Shown: piece by piece, positions 36,885-47,445 of the stretch | How the letters are laid out: every line of letters begins with the position of its first letter | Position numbering within the stretch: position 1 is the first letter of the stretch | DNA from: Cryptomeria japonica | Lineage: Eukaryota; Streptophyta; Pinopsida; Cupressales; Cupressaceae | Direction of reading: 5' to 3' | Assembly: GCF_030272615.1 (NCBI RefSeq) | Contig: NC_081414.1 | Coordinates: 664,218,938 to 664,282,937 of the forward strand | DNA length: 64,000 nt | Position numbers and translations under genes: made by a program | The notes under the pieces: generated by a model | The model's database searches: none | What the model saw: only the letters and a program-made list of their open reading frames with translations | What the model was told of the DNA's origin: nothing

Positions 36885-38336
36885 CTACAACATTTTGACC
36901 AATTTATCATTCTTTTGAATGACATCCTCATTGATATTATTAACTTTCTTAATGATGTTATCAAAAGGGGTCATACCCTTATCCCTGCTATGGAGCCTCA
37001 TCATTGGACCAGGTAGGGGCTTCTCATTCACATCCACATCCTATGAGGGAGCCCTCAGTTTCTTGCGGGTACCAGCATTCACAACCTTATCTTTCTTGAC
37101 CATCTTGGTGCTACCAGTGGGGGACTTGCCTTGAGAAATAGCATGAAGAACTTCGCCCTATTCATTGAGTCTACAAATACCATTGCTGGTATTGTCCATG
37201 GCGGATAAACTCACCTCCACCACAACACTCAAACTCTGCTAAAGTTTATAATATTCATTTTCAAGAGCCTTAATGCGCTCTTCGTGATCCTTCTTAAGGT
37301 ATTTAATCCCATTAGCTAGGGTATACGTATTCGCAAGAATACTGTCCAGGTCCTCGTTGGGTGGACTGTCCTTCTCCTTAAGATTATGAATCTCCTGAAA
37401 AATCCAGGTGAACATGGAATTTTGGTTATCCCATAAATTCCTCAAGTTAATATTCATAATTGTATTCTCAGGGACCAAGGAACCCATCTCCTTAAGGGTG
37501 AACCCGCCACCACAAGTAGGTGTAAAAATATTGACACCCTAATCCTCCATGGGCTCGCCCAAATCAATCTGAGAGGCATCTATCCACTTAGAAGAATTCT
37601 TGTTCACATTCACAAATGGGGGCCCAAAGATTTTGGTTTTGCCCTTAGTGCTCAACATAGAAACCCTAGCCACCCTTTTACCCTTCACATCAAAACTACA
37701 GTCCACCGAATTAGGGACATATTCAAGGTCAACCTTCTCATCAGACAAAACAAATATTTTTGTGCCAGTAGGGTTAGGGATTTTGGATGGCGAGGGGCCC
37801 TATTTATTATAAATGTGAAAGACCTCATCCCCATCATAGTCCACCTCTTCATTAGAAGATGTGTCCCCATAATGAATACAAACATTCTTCTTGTACTCAA
37901 TGTATGCGGGTATACGTCTACACTCAATACTAGTCTTAGCCCTTAGATTCTTCTCAAGATGCATAGTCTTGGCATATTCCATAATCAACAGGATTAAGCC
38001 CTCATGGAGAAAAGGGGAGGACACACTTTTCTCATGAGCCCTAATGATATTATTCAATGATGAGACCAAATAAAAGGGCAAGGAAATGCACTCTCTATGT
38101 CGAAAATGATTGAGAATGACGAAGTGATAGCTAAATAAGCTGCATAATTTACCGTCAAGGGTCGGGTAGCGCATGATAACCTCCAAGACCTCCCACCATG
38201 GCTTTGGAAGCAAGGTTTTCTCCCACCCACCATCATTATTCTTCCTCACCTTCTCCCTTCCTTTCGACAGGAAAAAAGTATCCATCACCACCGTCGCACA
38301 TTTCTTATCCCTGTAGAATTTGGTGCCTGTTGACAT
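36885..38336 (-). pseudogene. Unknown repeat-borne ORF, about 483 codons with five TAG stops
   Basis: A single minus-strand frame runs from ATG at 38336 to a stop at 36885-36887 with no frameshift, broken by five stops at 37800, 37539, 37239, 37158 and 37041. All five are TAG, compatible with CAG (Gln) mutated to TAG. The N-terminal 180 residues form a helical region rich in Trp, His and Phe (KTLLPKPWWEVLEVIMRYP, LFSYHFVILNHFRHRECISL, LILLIMEYAKTM). A basic linker (KGKRVARVSMLSTKGKTKIF) and a probable coiled coil (LANGIKYLKKDHEERIKALE) follow. I do not recognise the family. It could be a Gag-like or LINE ORF1-like protein or a captured host gene. It lies directly beside the left junction of element C, whose insertion separated it from its upstream sequence. 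Confidence 0.7.
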
Positions 38337-38530
38337 TTTTGTGTCAACCTTAGTAGAAATCAGATTTGAAAATTTGGCATGACTAACACATCATGTTAGT
38401 CAGTGCGATTAATACGTTGTTTTACTTGTCACAGCCGTGGGCTAAGGTTTTGGTCATACAGGTTTATGGGTCGATTTCAAGTTTTCCTATGTGACTAACA
38501 CCTCATGTTAGTCAACACATCGTGTTAGTC
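38337..38530. repeat. Leader region with repeated small hairpins
   Basis: Contains perfect inverted repeats GACTAACA-CATCA-TGTTAGTC (38381-38401) and GACTAACA-CCTCA-TGTTAGTC (38493-38513), then a half copy ending tgttagtc (38515-38530). A near-identical hairpin occurs on the other side of element C at 63483-63503, so both flanks derive from one older repeat into which C inserted. Confidence 0.75.
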
Positions 38531-38686
38531 GTACTCAACATAGCTAGTCACCTCTTTCATTTTTCAGAAAGGTTCATAGCACAAGGGTTAATGATCTTCT
38601 TTGGAGCCAGTTTGGCCACGTCCTTCGTCGGGCTTCAATTTATAATTTTTTGTTGACCGCTCCAGCCAGTCAAATCACTTAAATTC
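38531..38686 (+). repeat. Left copy of a 155-bp segment flanking element C
   Basis: Begins gtactcaacatagctagtc and ends cacttaaattc, the same order and orientation as 62674-62828, with about nine or ten differences by eye. Its right end runs straight into a truncated element C LTR at the shared bases aaattc. Confidence 0.92.
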
Positions 38687-39413
38687 AACCACAAAACCCT
38701 AGCCTAACAACAACAAAGATCCACCATAACATATGAAGATTACCCAAGACAATGCAAATAAAATGAAATCGCAAAGATTATACCATCACATGTCCAATAG
38801 GGTTTGGATCTCCATTCTTCCTATCTCCATTGATCTTGCTTGATATATTTGCTCTCAGATTTTATGTGTGCACAAGAGCTCAACAAAGAACGGAAATATG
38901 GTTGCAAGTAGTATCGCATATGAAAGTTTGAATGCTAGGATGCTTGATTAGGTTCTTAGGGTTGATAATGAAGGAAGTGTCTCCTTATATATAAGACACT
39001 ATAAGAAATGGAGGGATAAGATTGAGAGGTGTAAAAGATAAATGGTCGGCTATGATTAGAGGATAGGTAGAGGAAATAAGAAAATAATGAAAGGGTAGGA
39101 AGTGTAGGAATTAAGAGATGAATGACATGTGTCATGGGTAGAAAAGGTTAATGAATTAATTAAATAAATAAAGATTCATTTAATTAATAGAGGTATAGGG
39201 ATCAATTAAATAAATAAGATATTTATTTAATTTAGGAAAAGGGTAATTTAAATAAATAAAAGTATTTATTTAAATGAGAAATAACGCTAGAAGAGGATAA
39301 ATGAATTAATTAAATAAATAAAGATTTATTTAATTAATAGAAGAATTAGGCTTAAATAATTAAATAAATAAAGATATTTATTTAATTAGACAGGACAATT
39401 TTAGGTGTCTACA
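38687..39413 (-). repeat. 3' LTR of element C (outer end truncated)
   Basis: Matches 61937-62673. Read on the minus strand it starts TGTAGACACCTAAAATTGTC, a common start for plant Gypsy LTRs. The part corresponding to 61897-61936 is missing and replaced by the 155-bp flank segment. Five imperfect palindromes of the type ttaaataaataaagatatttatttaatt fill 39150-39390. Confidence 0.92.
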
Positions 39414-39428
39414 TTTTGCCCCTCTTTG
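39414..39428 (-). other. Polypurine tract of element C
   Basis: The plus strand ttttgcccctctttg reads CAAAGAGGGGCAAAA on the minus strand, directly before the LTR start TGTAGACACC. This is where plus-strand DNA synthesis would be primed. Confidence 0.82.
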
Positions 39429-39847
39429 AGACAATGTAGCTTGTCGCGTTGTTTCAAAGAAGATAATATGAACTGATACAAAGTTGCCCCAAGATGGGAA
39501 TGATATGCCCCCTCAAGAGATTGGATGAAAATGTCTGAAAAGATCACAGACAATCTCTCGATAAGAAAGAAAGGGATAGAATGGACTGACCGGATAGAAT
39601 AGAGTGACAGAGTCACAAGATAATGAAGACTGACACAGGAGACCCGAGTTAGGGCTAGGGCTAGGGCTAGGGCTAGGGTAGTCTATTAGATAGACCATGA
39701 GGGGAAAACATCCTCATTGTCATCCACACCTCCAAGAGATCAAAGTGAAGAGAGAGAATAGAGCAGCAGCAGTCAGCAATAATGGCAATGGTGCATAGAT
39801 TCGATCGCGTTCGCCAATTTCAAAGGCCAGCAAATGCAGGAGAGTCG

Positions 39848-40812
39848 GTAAGTACCACAAAACCTCCTTGTACTTTGTCGCAATAAATGTTGTCATTAAT
39901 GCATCTTAGGTAGTGCAATAAATGTGCTTTTAGGAATGTCAAACAAGGTCAAAAAATGCTTAGGTGTGTTTGTGTTGGTGCCAGGTGCGTCTGGGTTGGC
40001 TAGGTGCGTCTGTGTTTGTGCTAGGTGCGTCTATGAACGAAAAGGTGTTTGTGTCAAATGCAAGTGCATCTATGTTGTGCAAGTGTGTTTATGCTATATG
40101 GACGTGTTTGTGCAAAGCATAGGCACATCTGTGTATTTCAGGCGCGTCTGTGTAGAGTAGGCGCATATGTGCAATATGTAAGCGCGTTTATGTCATAAAT
40201 GTGCGTTTATGTCTTCTAGGTCGAATCGACAGTTCTGTGATGAATATACGTTGTCGATTGGATAAGTTGCTGAGAGGATACACTCAAGCAGGTCCTCTAG
40301 GGAAGACTAGAATAGCAGATAGGGCTAGGATTGACAATTTTGTGATAGAACATACGTTGCCAATTAGGAAACTACTCAAGAGGATACACTCAAGCAGAGG
40401 CCCTAGGATAGGATAGATCGAGGCACTTTGTGATGAACAGGGAGTACCAAGACATAGTACTTTGTGATGAACAGGGAGTACCGATATGAATATCGCTTTG
40501 TGATGAACAAGGAGTGCAAATATGAGCAGCACTTTGTGATGAACAGGGGGTACCAATATGAATAGCATTTTGTGATGAACAAGGAGTGCAAATATGAGTA
40601 GCAATTTGTGATGAACAGGGAGTGCAAAAACGTAGTACTTTGTGATGAACAGGGAGTACCACTAGGATAAAAAGCAACACTTTGTGATGAACAGTGAGTG
40701 CCACTAGGATAGAGCACCATATGGTAAATATAAGCACTAGGATAAAAAGAAGCATTTTGTGATGAACGGTGAATACCACTTTGACTGACACAGTTGATTT
40801 TCTTGACTGCAG
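39848..40812 (+). other. Intron of the PMD gene, with GCGTCTG motifs and a minisatellite
   Basis: 965 bp bounded by gtaagt and a pyrimidine-containing tgcag acceptor, joining the exons in phase. The first third (39950-40205) holds about six GCGTCTG or GCGTTTAT-like motifs. Two diverged copies of a 90-100-bp unit (about 40220-40400, sharing 'gaggatacactcaagcag') follow, then the 9-copy minisatellite. Splicing is predicted from consensus sites only. Confidence 0.72.
40424..40780 (+). repeat. Minisatellite, nine copies with core TTTGTGATGAACAGGGAGT
   Basis: Nine head-to-tail copies of a conserved 20-22-base core, usually spaced 34-42 bases; the eighth copy is followed by a longer spacer. The segments between cores alternate between a few versions (..accgatatgaatat.., ..gcaaatatgagcag.., ..accactaggataaa..), suggesting higher-order duplication. 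It lies wholly within the PMD intron. The long minus-strand ORFs here (SLFITKC.. repeats) are products of the repeat and not genes. Confidence 0.93.
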
Positions 40813-42663
40813 GAGTACCTACCTATGCCGGAGTCACGGGAGAGATTCCCATCGACTCAGAGTTTACAACCAAAGCCAACATTTGCGGATAGAGCTACGA
40901 TCGAGGTTATGGGTCTGCACCACATTCTATATGTGCCTGAGTTTTGGGCGAACATGGGGTTGCTGACTGCACTGGCCAAGAGATGGCACTCAGAGACTTG
41001 CAGTTTTCATTTGCTGATGGGTGAGATAACAGTCACCTTGGAGGATGTTTATAGGATTTTGAGATTACCGATCAATGGGGAGTTGATACCCTATGATCGA
41101 GGCGGAGACATGGATGCACTGAGACGAGTGTTCCAGGGTCCCAGATTGGAGATGAGGGCTAGACACGTGGCATGGGATACCATGACATGGATTGGATTGG
41201 CATTACCAGCAGTACTAGAAAGAGTGATCAGTGGGTTCCTATGTCCAGACAGGGCTACATGAGGATTGGTTGTGGGTTGGGGTAGCACATTGGAGACACT
41301 GGTGACACAGCATACCAGATTTGCCTAGGGACCATGTCTGCTAGCACATTTATATTATGAGCTTCATCAGTTTGTAAACCATGGATTTGTAGGATTGGGC
41401 TGTAGAGTGACATTATTGCAAGTATGGGCATATGAGCATCTGCCTGTTACCCGATCGATTCATTTCAAAGGTAGGGGCCATGGACGCAGTTTTGTTTATT
41501 TATATGACATGATTACATCTCAGCCACGGATTGGCAGATTGCAGTACTGGCACTGATTCATCGATGAGATTGACACTGTGGTATGGAGGCCATACCAAGA
41601 GTGCAAGGAGTGGGAGCATGACGTAGTTGAGCTACCATATACTTTCAGGAGCAGGTATTTGATTGGGCGGACGCCCTATGTTTTGGAGAGGCAATTGGTG
41701 GATAGAGTGGGCAGGTAGTTCAGCAGGATACAGTGGATGCCACGGGGTTCCAGGATGTATACTCGGATAGTGAGGGATCAGGCACACTTCGGGCCATTAT
41801 TATCATATGATCAGGTCGTGATGCAGTTGGCAGAGATGGTGCCCTTGCCTTGGGATATATGGGTGGAGATAGAGGATGCAGGGATGGATGCAGAGTATAC
41901 TGCATATTGGGCTGAGAATCCATTTCCACGATTGACAGACCCAGGGGAGCAGATAGATGGGGATGGTGGGGGTGATGAGGATGATGATGGAGATGGTGGA
42001 GGTAGAGGCCGACGGAGGAGGCAAGGTGTGGTAGGTGAGAGGCAAAGGTGGATTTCCATTATAGATGCCAGCAGTATAGGGTCCTAGACATGTACAAGGA
42101 TAGGTACAGGGATGGGGACAGGGGCAGCCATAGGTACATGGATAGGGGCATCCACAGAAGCAGCCACAGGTATAGGGGCAGAGGAGGAGGATGAACTATT
42201 GGCTTTGAGAGAGATCTACCAGGGATAGGCAGATGAGATCTAGGATCTCGAGCGGGAGAGGGATAGGATCAGGAGACAGCTGAGGGACACTGAGCGGGAG
42301 AGATATCAGGCCATCCAGCATTACACAAAGGCTGAGACAGCACTGAGGGCAGGGACGTAGGCAGAAGAGGACACAGGAGCTGGATACGCCTATGTTTTGC
42401 GGGTAGGGGAGGAGATAGGTTACTGGAGAGACCTATATTATGGAGTGGTGTCACCAGATCAGCGGGCTAGGAGCTTCTGCAAACCATCACGGATAGCGAT
42501 GACCACTGGAGGGAGGGACAGGAGACAAGCATCTAGCGGTGGGGTCATGGGTCCTTCACCAGCACCAGATAAAGGGGATAGGAGAGATGATCCTGGGGTA
42601 GGTCCTTCCAGGGCTTAGACTCCGTTGAGGCTAGGTGGCTCCGAGGGAGGGAGTTCATCATAG

Positions 42664-44233
42664 CCTAGAGGGCTCCCTATGTATTAGTTTTGTACCATTT
42701 TGTATGATGATGTAGACACCTTCGGGTGATTGTTGCCATATGATTTTGACATCATTGTATCATGACACTTATGATTATATATATGACATTCATCCTTGTG
42801 GTAGCTATATGCATGTGTATCTATGTGATGTTGCTTCTATGTGATGCATGTTTCTTATGTGATGCTTCTATATGTGGTGCTTATGATATGGATGCAAATA
42901 TGTATATGAGGAAATGCAATATTTTTGTTCTTTTATGTTTTATATGTTATGCAAATGCAAATGTGAATGTATGAAATGCAGATGAATACGATAAAGAAAA
43001 TGTAAAATGTGCTAACATGTGGTGTGTGCAGGATGTGATGCAATTGTGATATCTATATGTATGTATGAAATGCTCAATATGTGATAATGTAGGTGCAGCT
43101 ACATGAAATGCAAATGTTTTTGGTGTGTCATTATACTCAGTCATGTGATAGCAGGCTACACGAACTCAGGAAGGATGATGGAGGTCAATCAAGAAATGGG
43201 AATGGAAGGTAGAAGATATGAAAGTGAAAGAGCTTCTTGTGCTTTATCATCATTGAGCTTTATTATGGCAAATAGGTTATGACAATCCATATATATGTTC
43301 GACCCAGAAAGTCATTGTACCCGTTTGCATGGAGATCAAATAGTTACAAACAAGGAATGCCCCAGTTCACACTAGACTCATAGTGTCCTCATATCCTTGG
43401 ACAAGTCATAGCATTACTAAGAGACAATCCATAGACAACAAAGAAAAATAGGTGACGATACCCCATCCTCGCCTTTCTAGTCAAAGACATCCTGGAGATA
43501 AAATCTCTAGTCAGAGACATCCTAGAAAAGCTAAAAGACATATCACCAAAAGATAAAATCAAAAGAAAACCAAGACTCGACAACAACATCCATTGTAGTC
43601 CTCAATTTTAGTGTCTCTTGTGACTTGTATAAGTCTATTTGATTGTGGTCACAATGTTTACTTTCACAAAAGGATAGATAGCACTGAACCATAATGTTCT
43701 ATGAGTCTGTTGAAAGATTTGATTTGTTGAACCCCATTGTTGCTGTTGTGTCTCTTCTGAAACTGACTGAATCCATGAAACTGATACTTTATTATGGACT
43801 AGCGATGCAAATGTTGCTTTATTGTGGATTGTGTGTGGATAGACTGAAGAAGATTGGAAGAAACTATACTCCTCAGAACATGTGATGCTCTCGGTTCCAT
43901 ACCCATCATTAGACGTAGGATTTGCCTTAGCCATAGATAAGAGCTGATTTATTATGGATTAGAAGGGGTGAAAAATGAATGTTTATTATGAATGGCTAAC
44001 CAATCTTAGATAGATCAATAACAAGCCATGAAGGGAATGGGTAAGTTTATTATGAATGGAGAGGTTGTGAGTGTGTGTAAAGTGAAGGATGAAATGGAAT
44101 CTTGAAGGAGGGAGGAGCAATGTCTCTATGCATGGAGCTAGTGACCCAGTTTTCACCATGGTACTTGCCCAGGGCACCACCGAAGTGGTTTTCACTATTG
44201 GAAGAAAAAAAAATTCTTTACTTTTTTCAATTT
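42664..44233. other. Element C region between the PMD gene and integrase end
   Basis: Non-coding as far as I can tell. 42740-43140 is rich in degenerate 'atgtgatgcttctatatg' repeats. 43450-43530 has a short duplication ('agtcagagacatcctag' twice). 44190-44360 on the plus strand is T-rich with many T runs, matching the Lys-rich end of the Pol frame on the other strand. Being between two convergent genes, it should contain both 3' ends. Confidence 0.5.
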
Positions 44234-45715
44234 TTAATCATTTTTTTTTTGTGTCACAAGACGCCTATTTGTCAGGTTTTCACCAAGTAACGATTTTTTA
44301 TGTTTTACGATTTTTTTTGTTTTTTTGAATTTTTTTGATTTTTTTTTTGTATTTTTGAATTGGGATACTCTAGAGAGATATGTGTAAAACCTACGAAGGT
44401 GCATGCTATTGATAGGATCCTCCAAGAGTTCACCCTCTATGGTCGAGAGTTGATATGCACTAGATCCATAGGTTGTTGTAATGATGTAAGGACCAAGCTA
44501 ATTTGGTTCAAACTTGCCCTTCTTTTCTCTGTCTTGTTGATTTTTAGGATTTTCTTTGAGATCTAAGTCACCTACCTCAAATGTGTGAGGCTTTACCTTA
44601 TGATTGTAACTGTGACTCATTCATTGTTGATAAGCCTTGAGATGATTAAAAGCAGTTTGTCTTCGTTCATCCAATAGTTCAAGTTCTTGTAAGCGAGAGA
44701 CCCTGTAGTCTTCCTCACTGATAATGTTTTGCAAAGAGACTCGTAAAGAGGGAAACTCGACCTCAATAGGCAAGATAGCTTCTGCATCGTAGACAAGTGA
44801 ATAAGGTGTAGTGCCTGTAGGTGTGTGAACGCTTGTGCGGTAAGCCCAAAGTGCAGGATTAAGTTGGACATGCCAATTGTGGCCAACATCATCGACTGTC
44901 TTTTTTAGGATTTTAAGGATTGTTTTATTAGATGCCTCAACTTGACCATTACCTTGGGGGTAATAAGGTGTGGAGAAACAATGAGTAATATGGAAGCGAT
45001 CACAAAGTTCACGAACATCCTGATTTTTGAAGGGACGCTCGTTGTCAATGATGATGGAAATAGGAATACCGTATCGACAAAAGATATAGTTGAGAATGAA
45101 TGTAGCAATTTGTTTTCCAGTGACTTGTGTGAGAGGCACGGCTTCGATCCATTTGGTAAAATATTCTGTAGCAGTGATAATGAATTTATGGCCATTGGAG
45201 GAAGGAGGGTGAATCTTGCCTATGAGATCGAGTCCCCACTGACAAAAGGGCCAAGGAGTCGCAATTGGTTGAAGTTCTTGTGCTAGCACATGAATTAGGT
45301 CTCCATGAAGTTGACTTTGCTTACATTTCCTGACAAACTGATATGAGTCTTTTTCCATATTGGGCCAGTAATATCCAGTCCGGATGAGTTTCTTGGCTAA
45401 GGCAGGACCACTAGAATGTGGACCACATATCCCTTCATGAACTTTACGTAACACAATCTAAGCTTCATCCCTTTCTAAACATCTAAGAAGAGTGCCATCT
45501 AGACCTCAACGGTATAGGATATCGGCTAAAATGATGTATCGATAAGATTGGCAAATGAAAGTGCGACGTTGGTTATTGGATAATTCGGGAGGAACAGTAT
45601 TGTCGCGAAGGTATGTGAAAATGGGACCATATAGATGGGAATCAGGACCAACAATACATATCATCTCAGTAGGAGTGATCTCATACGAGGGAACCAAAAG
45701 GTTATCCACCAAGAA
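44234..45715 (-). pseudogene. Integrase of Gypsy element C
   Basis: The zinc-finger end (VHEGICGPHSSG, then GYYWPNMEKDSYQFVRKCKQ) has serine where the second cysteine of the CxxC pair belongs. The core carries the DDE residues: WGLDLIGKIHPPSSNGHKF (Asp), YGIPISIIIDNERPFKNQDV (Asp, with N replacing the usual G after it) and QGNGQVEASNKTILKILK (Glu). The C-terminal part (FEVGDLDLKEN.., LGPYIITT.., MHLRRFYTYLSR) follows after a TAG where the family has Trp. No chromodomain is seen, as expected for Tat-type elements. The frame runs on to a Lys-rich end at 44234. The 277-codon open part is 44621-45454. Confidence 0.9.
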
Positions 45716-45734
45716 CTCATAGCGGGTTTCATTC

Positions 45735-46130
45735 TATGGTAGATCGATTAGTGAAGCAATTGTAGCCATGGCATCCGTGGCTTGATTCTGCTCTCTTGGT
45801 ATTTGCTCAAAGTCTAACTTTGTGAAATGTTGTTTCAGGTCATCCACCATTCTTTTGTAAGGCATTAATTTTTCATCCTTTGTTTGGTAGTTATCAGTTG
45901 CTTGACGAATTACAAGTTGACAGTCCCCAAAAACATGAAGTTCCTAGATCTTCCACTGTACTGCAATCCGTAATCTAGTTGTTAATGCTTTGTATTATGC
46001 TATGTTATTAGTGCACGGAAATCATAATCGATATTATTTTGGTATGGAATCTCCTTAAGGTGTGATGAAGAGGATGCCAGCTCCTGCACCATGTTGTGTG
46101 TATGAGCCATCAAAGTATAGCTGCCAAGGC
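45735..46130 (-). pseudogene. Archaeal-type RNase H of Gypsy element C
   Basis: Between RNase H and integrase the minus strand reads WQLYFDGSYTQHGAGAGILF (catalytic Asp in FDGS), then CTNNIA, YKALTTRLRIAVQW, LHVFGDCQLVIRQATDNYQT (Asp) and FEQIPREQNQATDAMATIAS (Asp). This is the type I/archaeal-like RNase H gained by Tat-lineage Gypsy elements. Four or so stops (TAA, TAG) interrupt it without shifting the frame. It would remove RNA from RNA-DNA hybrids alongside the retroviral-type RNase H. Confidence 0.88.
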
Positions 46131-46229
46131 TTTGTGTGTGACACTGTTAAGATGGATTCATTTGGAAATTTTGAAGTTAGAGGAGAATCATCTATCATGT
46201 GAGCATCTGCTAACTGATATGCGATAGCT

Positions 46230-47433
46230 TGTCCTTTTATTTCTTTTCTTCCACATATTCAATGTCGAATTCACTCAGGAGCATCACCCACTTGGTGAGT
46301 CAACGAGTAAGTGTTGCTTTATTGAGAAGGTATTTCAATGGATCGATCCTTGCGGCCAACTTAGTTTTATGAGTTAGCATGTAGTGTCGTAATTTCTATG
46401 AAGCAAAGACCACAGCGATACATGCATGCTCAATTGGTGTGTAGTTTAGCTCATATCCCACCAATGTGCGACTGATGTAATAAACTGCCTTTTCCTTGCC
46501 CTCAGCATCTTGTTGTGCTAAGAGTGCCCCCAGTGTTGTTGAAGTAGCGGATATGTATAGTAATAGGGGTTGATCTGGAACTGGTGGCATCAATACTGGC
46601 AGATTCAGAAGATAATCTTTGAGTATCTAGAAAGCCTATTGACATTTACCATCCCATTTGAATTTGATGTTTTTGTGTAGCGAGTGTTGAAAAGGATGAC
46701 ATTTGTCTACAAGTTGTGCTATGAATCTTCATATGGACTAAAGTCTCCCTTGCAAAGATCAAAGTTGACTGATATTTCTTGGTGGTTGCATCTCTAGGAT
46801 AGCCTTGACTTTGGTTGGATCGGCTTCTATTCCTCTTTTTGAGACAATGAATCCCAAGAGCTTCTCGGAGTTTACTCCAAAGACACATTTCTTGGGATTT
46901 AATCTTACTTTGTATTTTTCCAACCGATCAAAAACTACTGAAAGTATGTCCAAATGTGTATCTTTGTCTATTGATTTGCCCAAGAGGTCATCAACATAAT
47001 CTTCCATAGTAACGTGCATGAGATCATGAAAGATAGTAGTCATGGCTCTTTGATATGTAGTGCCTGCATTTTTTAGCCCAAAGGGCATGACATTCCAGCA
47101 GAAAGTTCCCCAAGGACAAGTGAATGTTGTTTTGTGTTGATCCTCGGATGCAATCTTTCTTTGATTATAACCAGAGAATCCATCCATCAAAGATAACATT
47201 GCATGACCTGTTGTGAGATCTACGATCAAGTCAATATTTGGTAATGGAAAGTCATCCTTAGGACAAGCTTTGTTGATGTCTCTAAAGTCTGTAGATATTT
47301 TGATGCTATGATCTGGTTTACTGACAGGTACTAGGTTAGAGATCCATTCAGGATAATCAATTGGGTGTATGAAACCGACATTCAATAATTTTTCAAGCTC
47401 TACTTTGACTAATAATGCCACTTGTGGATGCAT
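46230..47433 (-). pseudogene. Reverse transcriptase and RNase H of Gypsy element C
   Basis: The 224-codon open part (46759-47433) has VELEKLLNVGFIHPIDYPEW, KISTDFRDINKACPKDDFPL, LSLMDGFSGYNQRKIASEDQ, FCWNVMPFGLKNAGTTYQRA and MEDYVDDLLGKS, with Y-V-D-D intact. It ends at a TGA (46759) where an Arg codon fits; the same frame continues (QGRL.., RFIAQLVDKCHPF) into RNase H at 46396-46593 (YISATSTTLGALLAQQDAEG, AVYYISRTLVGYELNYTPIE, then HYMLTHKTKLAARIDPLKYL). The first RNase H aspartate is not visible at its usual place. The stops are transition-type. Confidence 0.92.
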
Positions 47434-47445
47434 CTTTCTTAATTT

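Larger units (their letters stand above)
39782..42663 (+). pseudogene. Plant mobile domain (PMD) gene, antisense inside element C
   Basis: Two-exon gene on the strand opposite Gag-Pol. Exon 1 (39782-39847) starts MAMVHRFDRVRQF and ends at a consensus donor, GAGTCG|gtaagt. Exon 2 starts at 40813 after the acceptor cttgactgcag, in the same phase, and stays in one frame to a stop at 42616 or 42661. PMD motifs: MGLHHILYVPEFWANMGLLT, ALAKRWHSETCSFHLLMGEI, VTLEDVYRILRLPINGELI, LLQVWAYEHLPVTRS and YLIGRTPYVLERQLVDRVGR. An acidic Gly/Asp tract and a charged possibly coiled-coil tail (ERERDRIRRQLRDTERERY) follow. Premature stops at 41260 (TGA), 41326, 41554 (TGA), 41716, 42085, 42226, 42241 and 42358 (others TAG) fit C-to-T changes; no frameshift was seen. 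Arabidopsis MAIN and MAIL1 are host PMD proteins, and PMD genes are known as retrotransposon passengers. The role here is unknown. Confidence 0.85.

Noticed and set aside
39652-39681. AGGGCT repeats resembling telomeric DNA
   Set aside because: The unit is agggct(a), not the plant telomere TTTAGGG; only a few copies, best explained as a short microsatellite upstream of the PMD start.
40284-40791. Minus-strand ORFs of 105-133 codons with repeated SLFITKC/VHHKVL phrases
   Set aside because: They are read from the minisatellite, whose unit allows open frames in several phases; the repeated peptide is a by-product.
43950-44360. Short plus-strand ORFs over the T-rich stretch
   Set aside because: They are shadows of the Lys-rich end of the minus-strand Pol frame.
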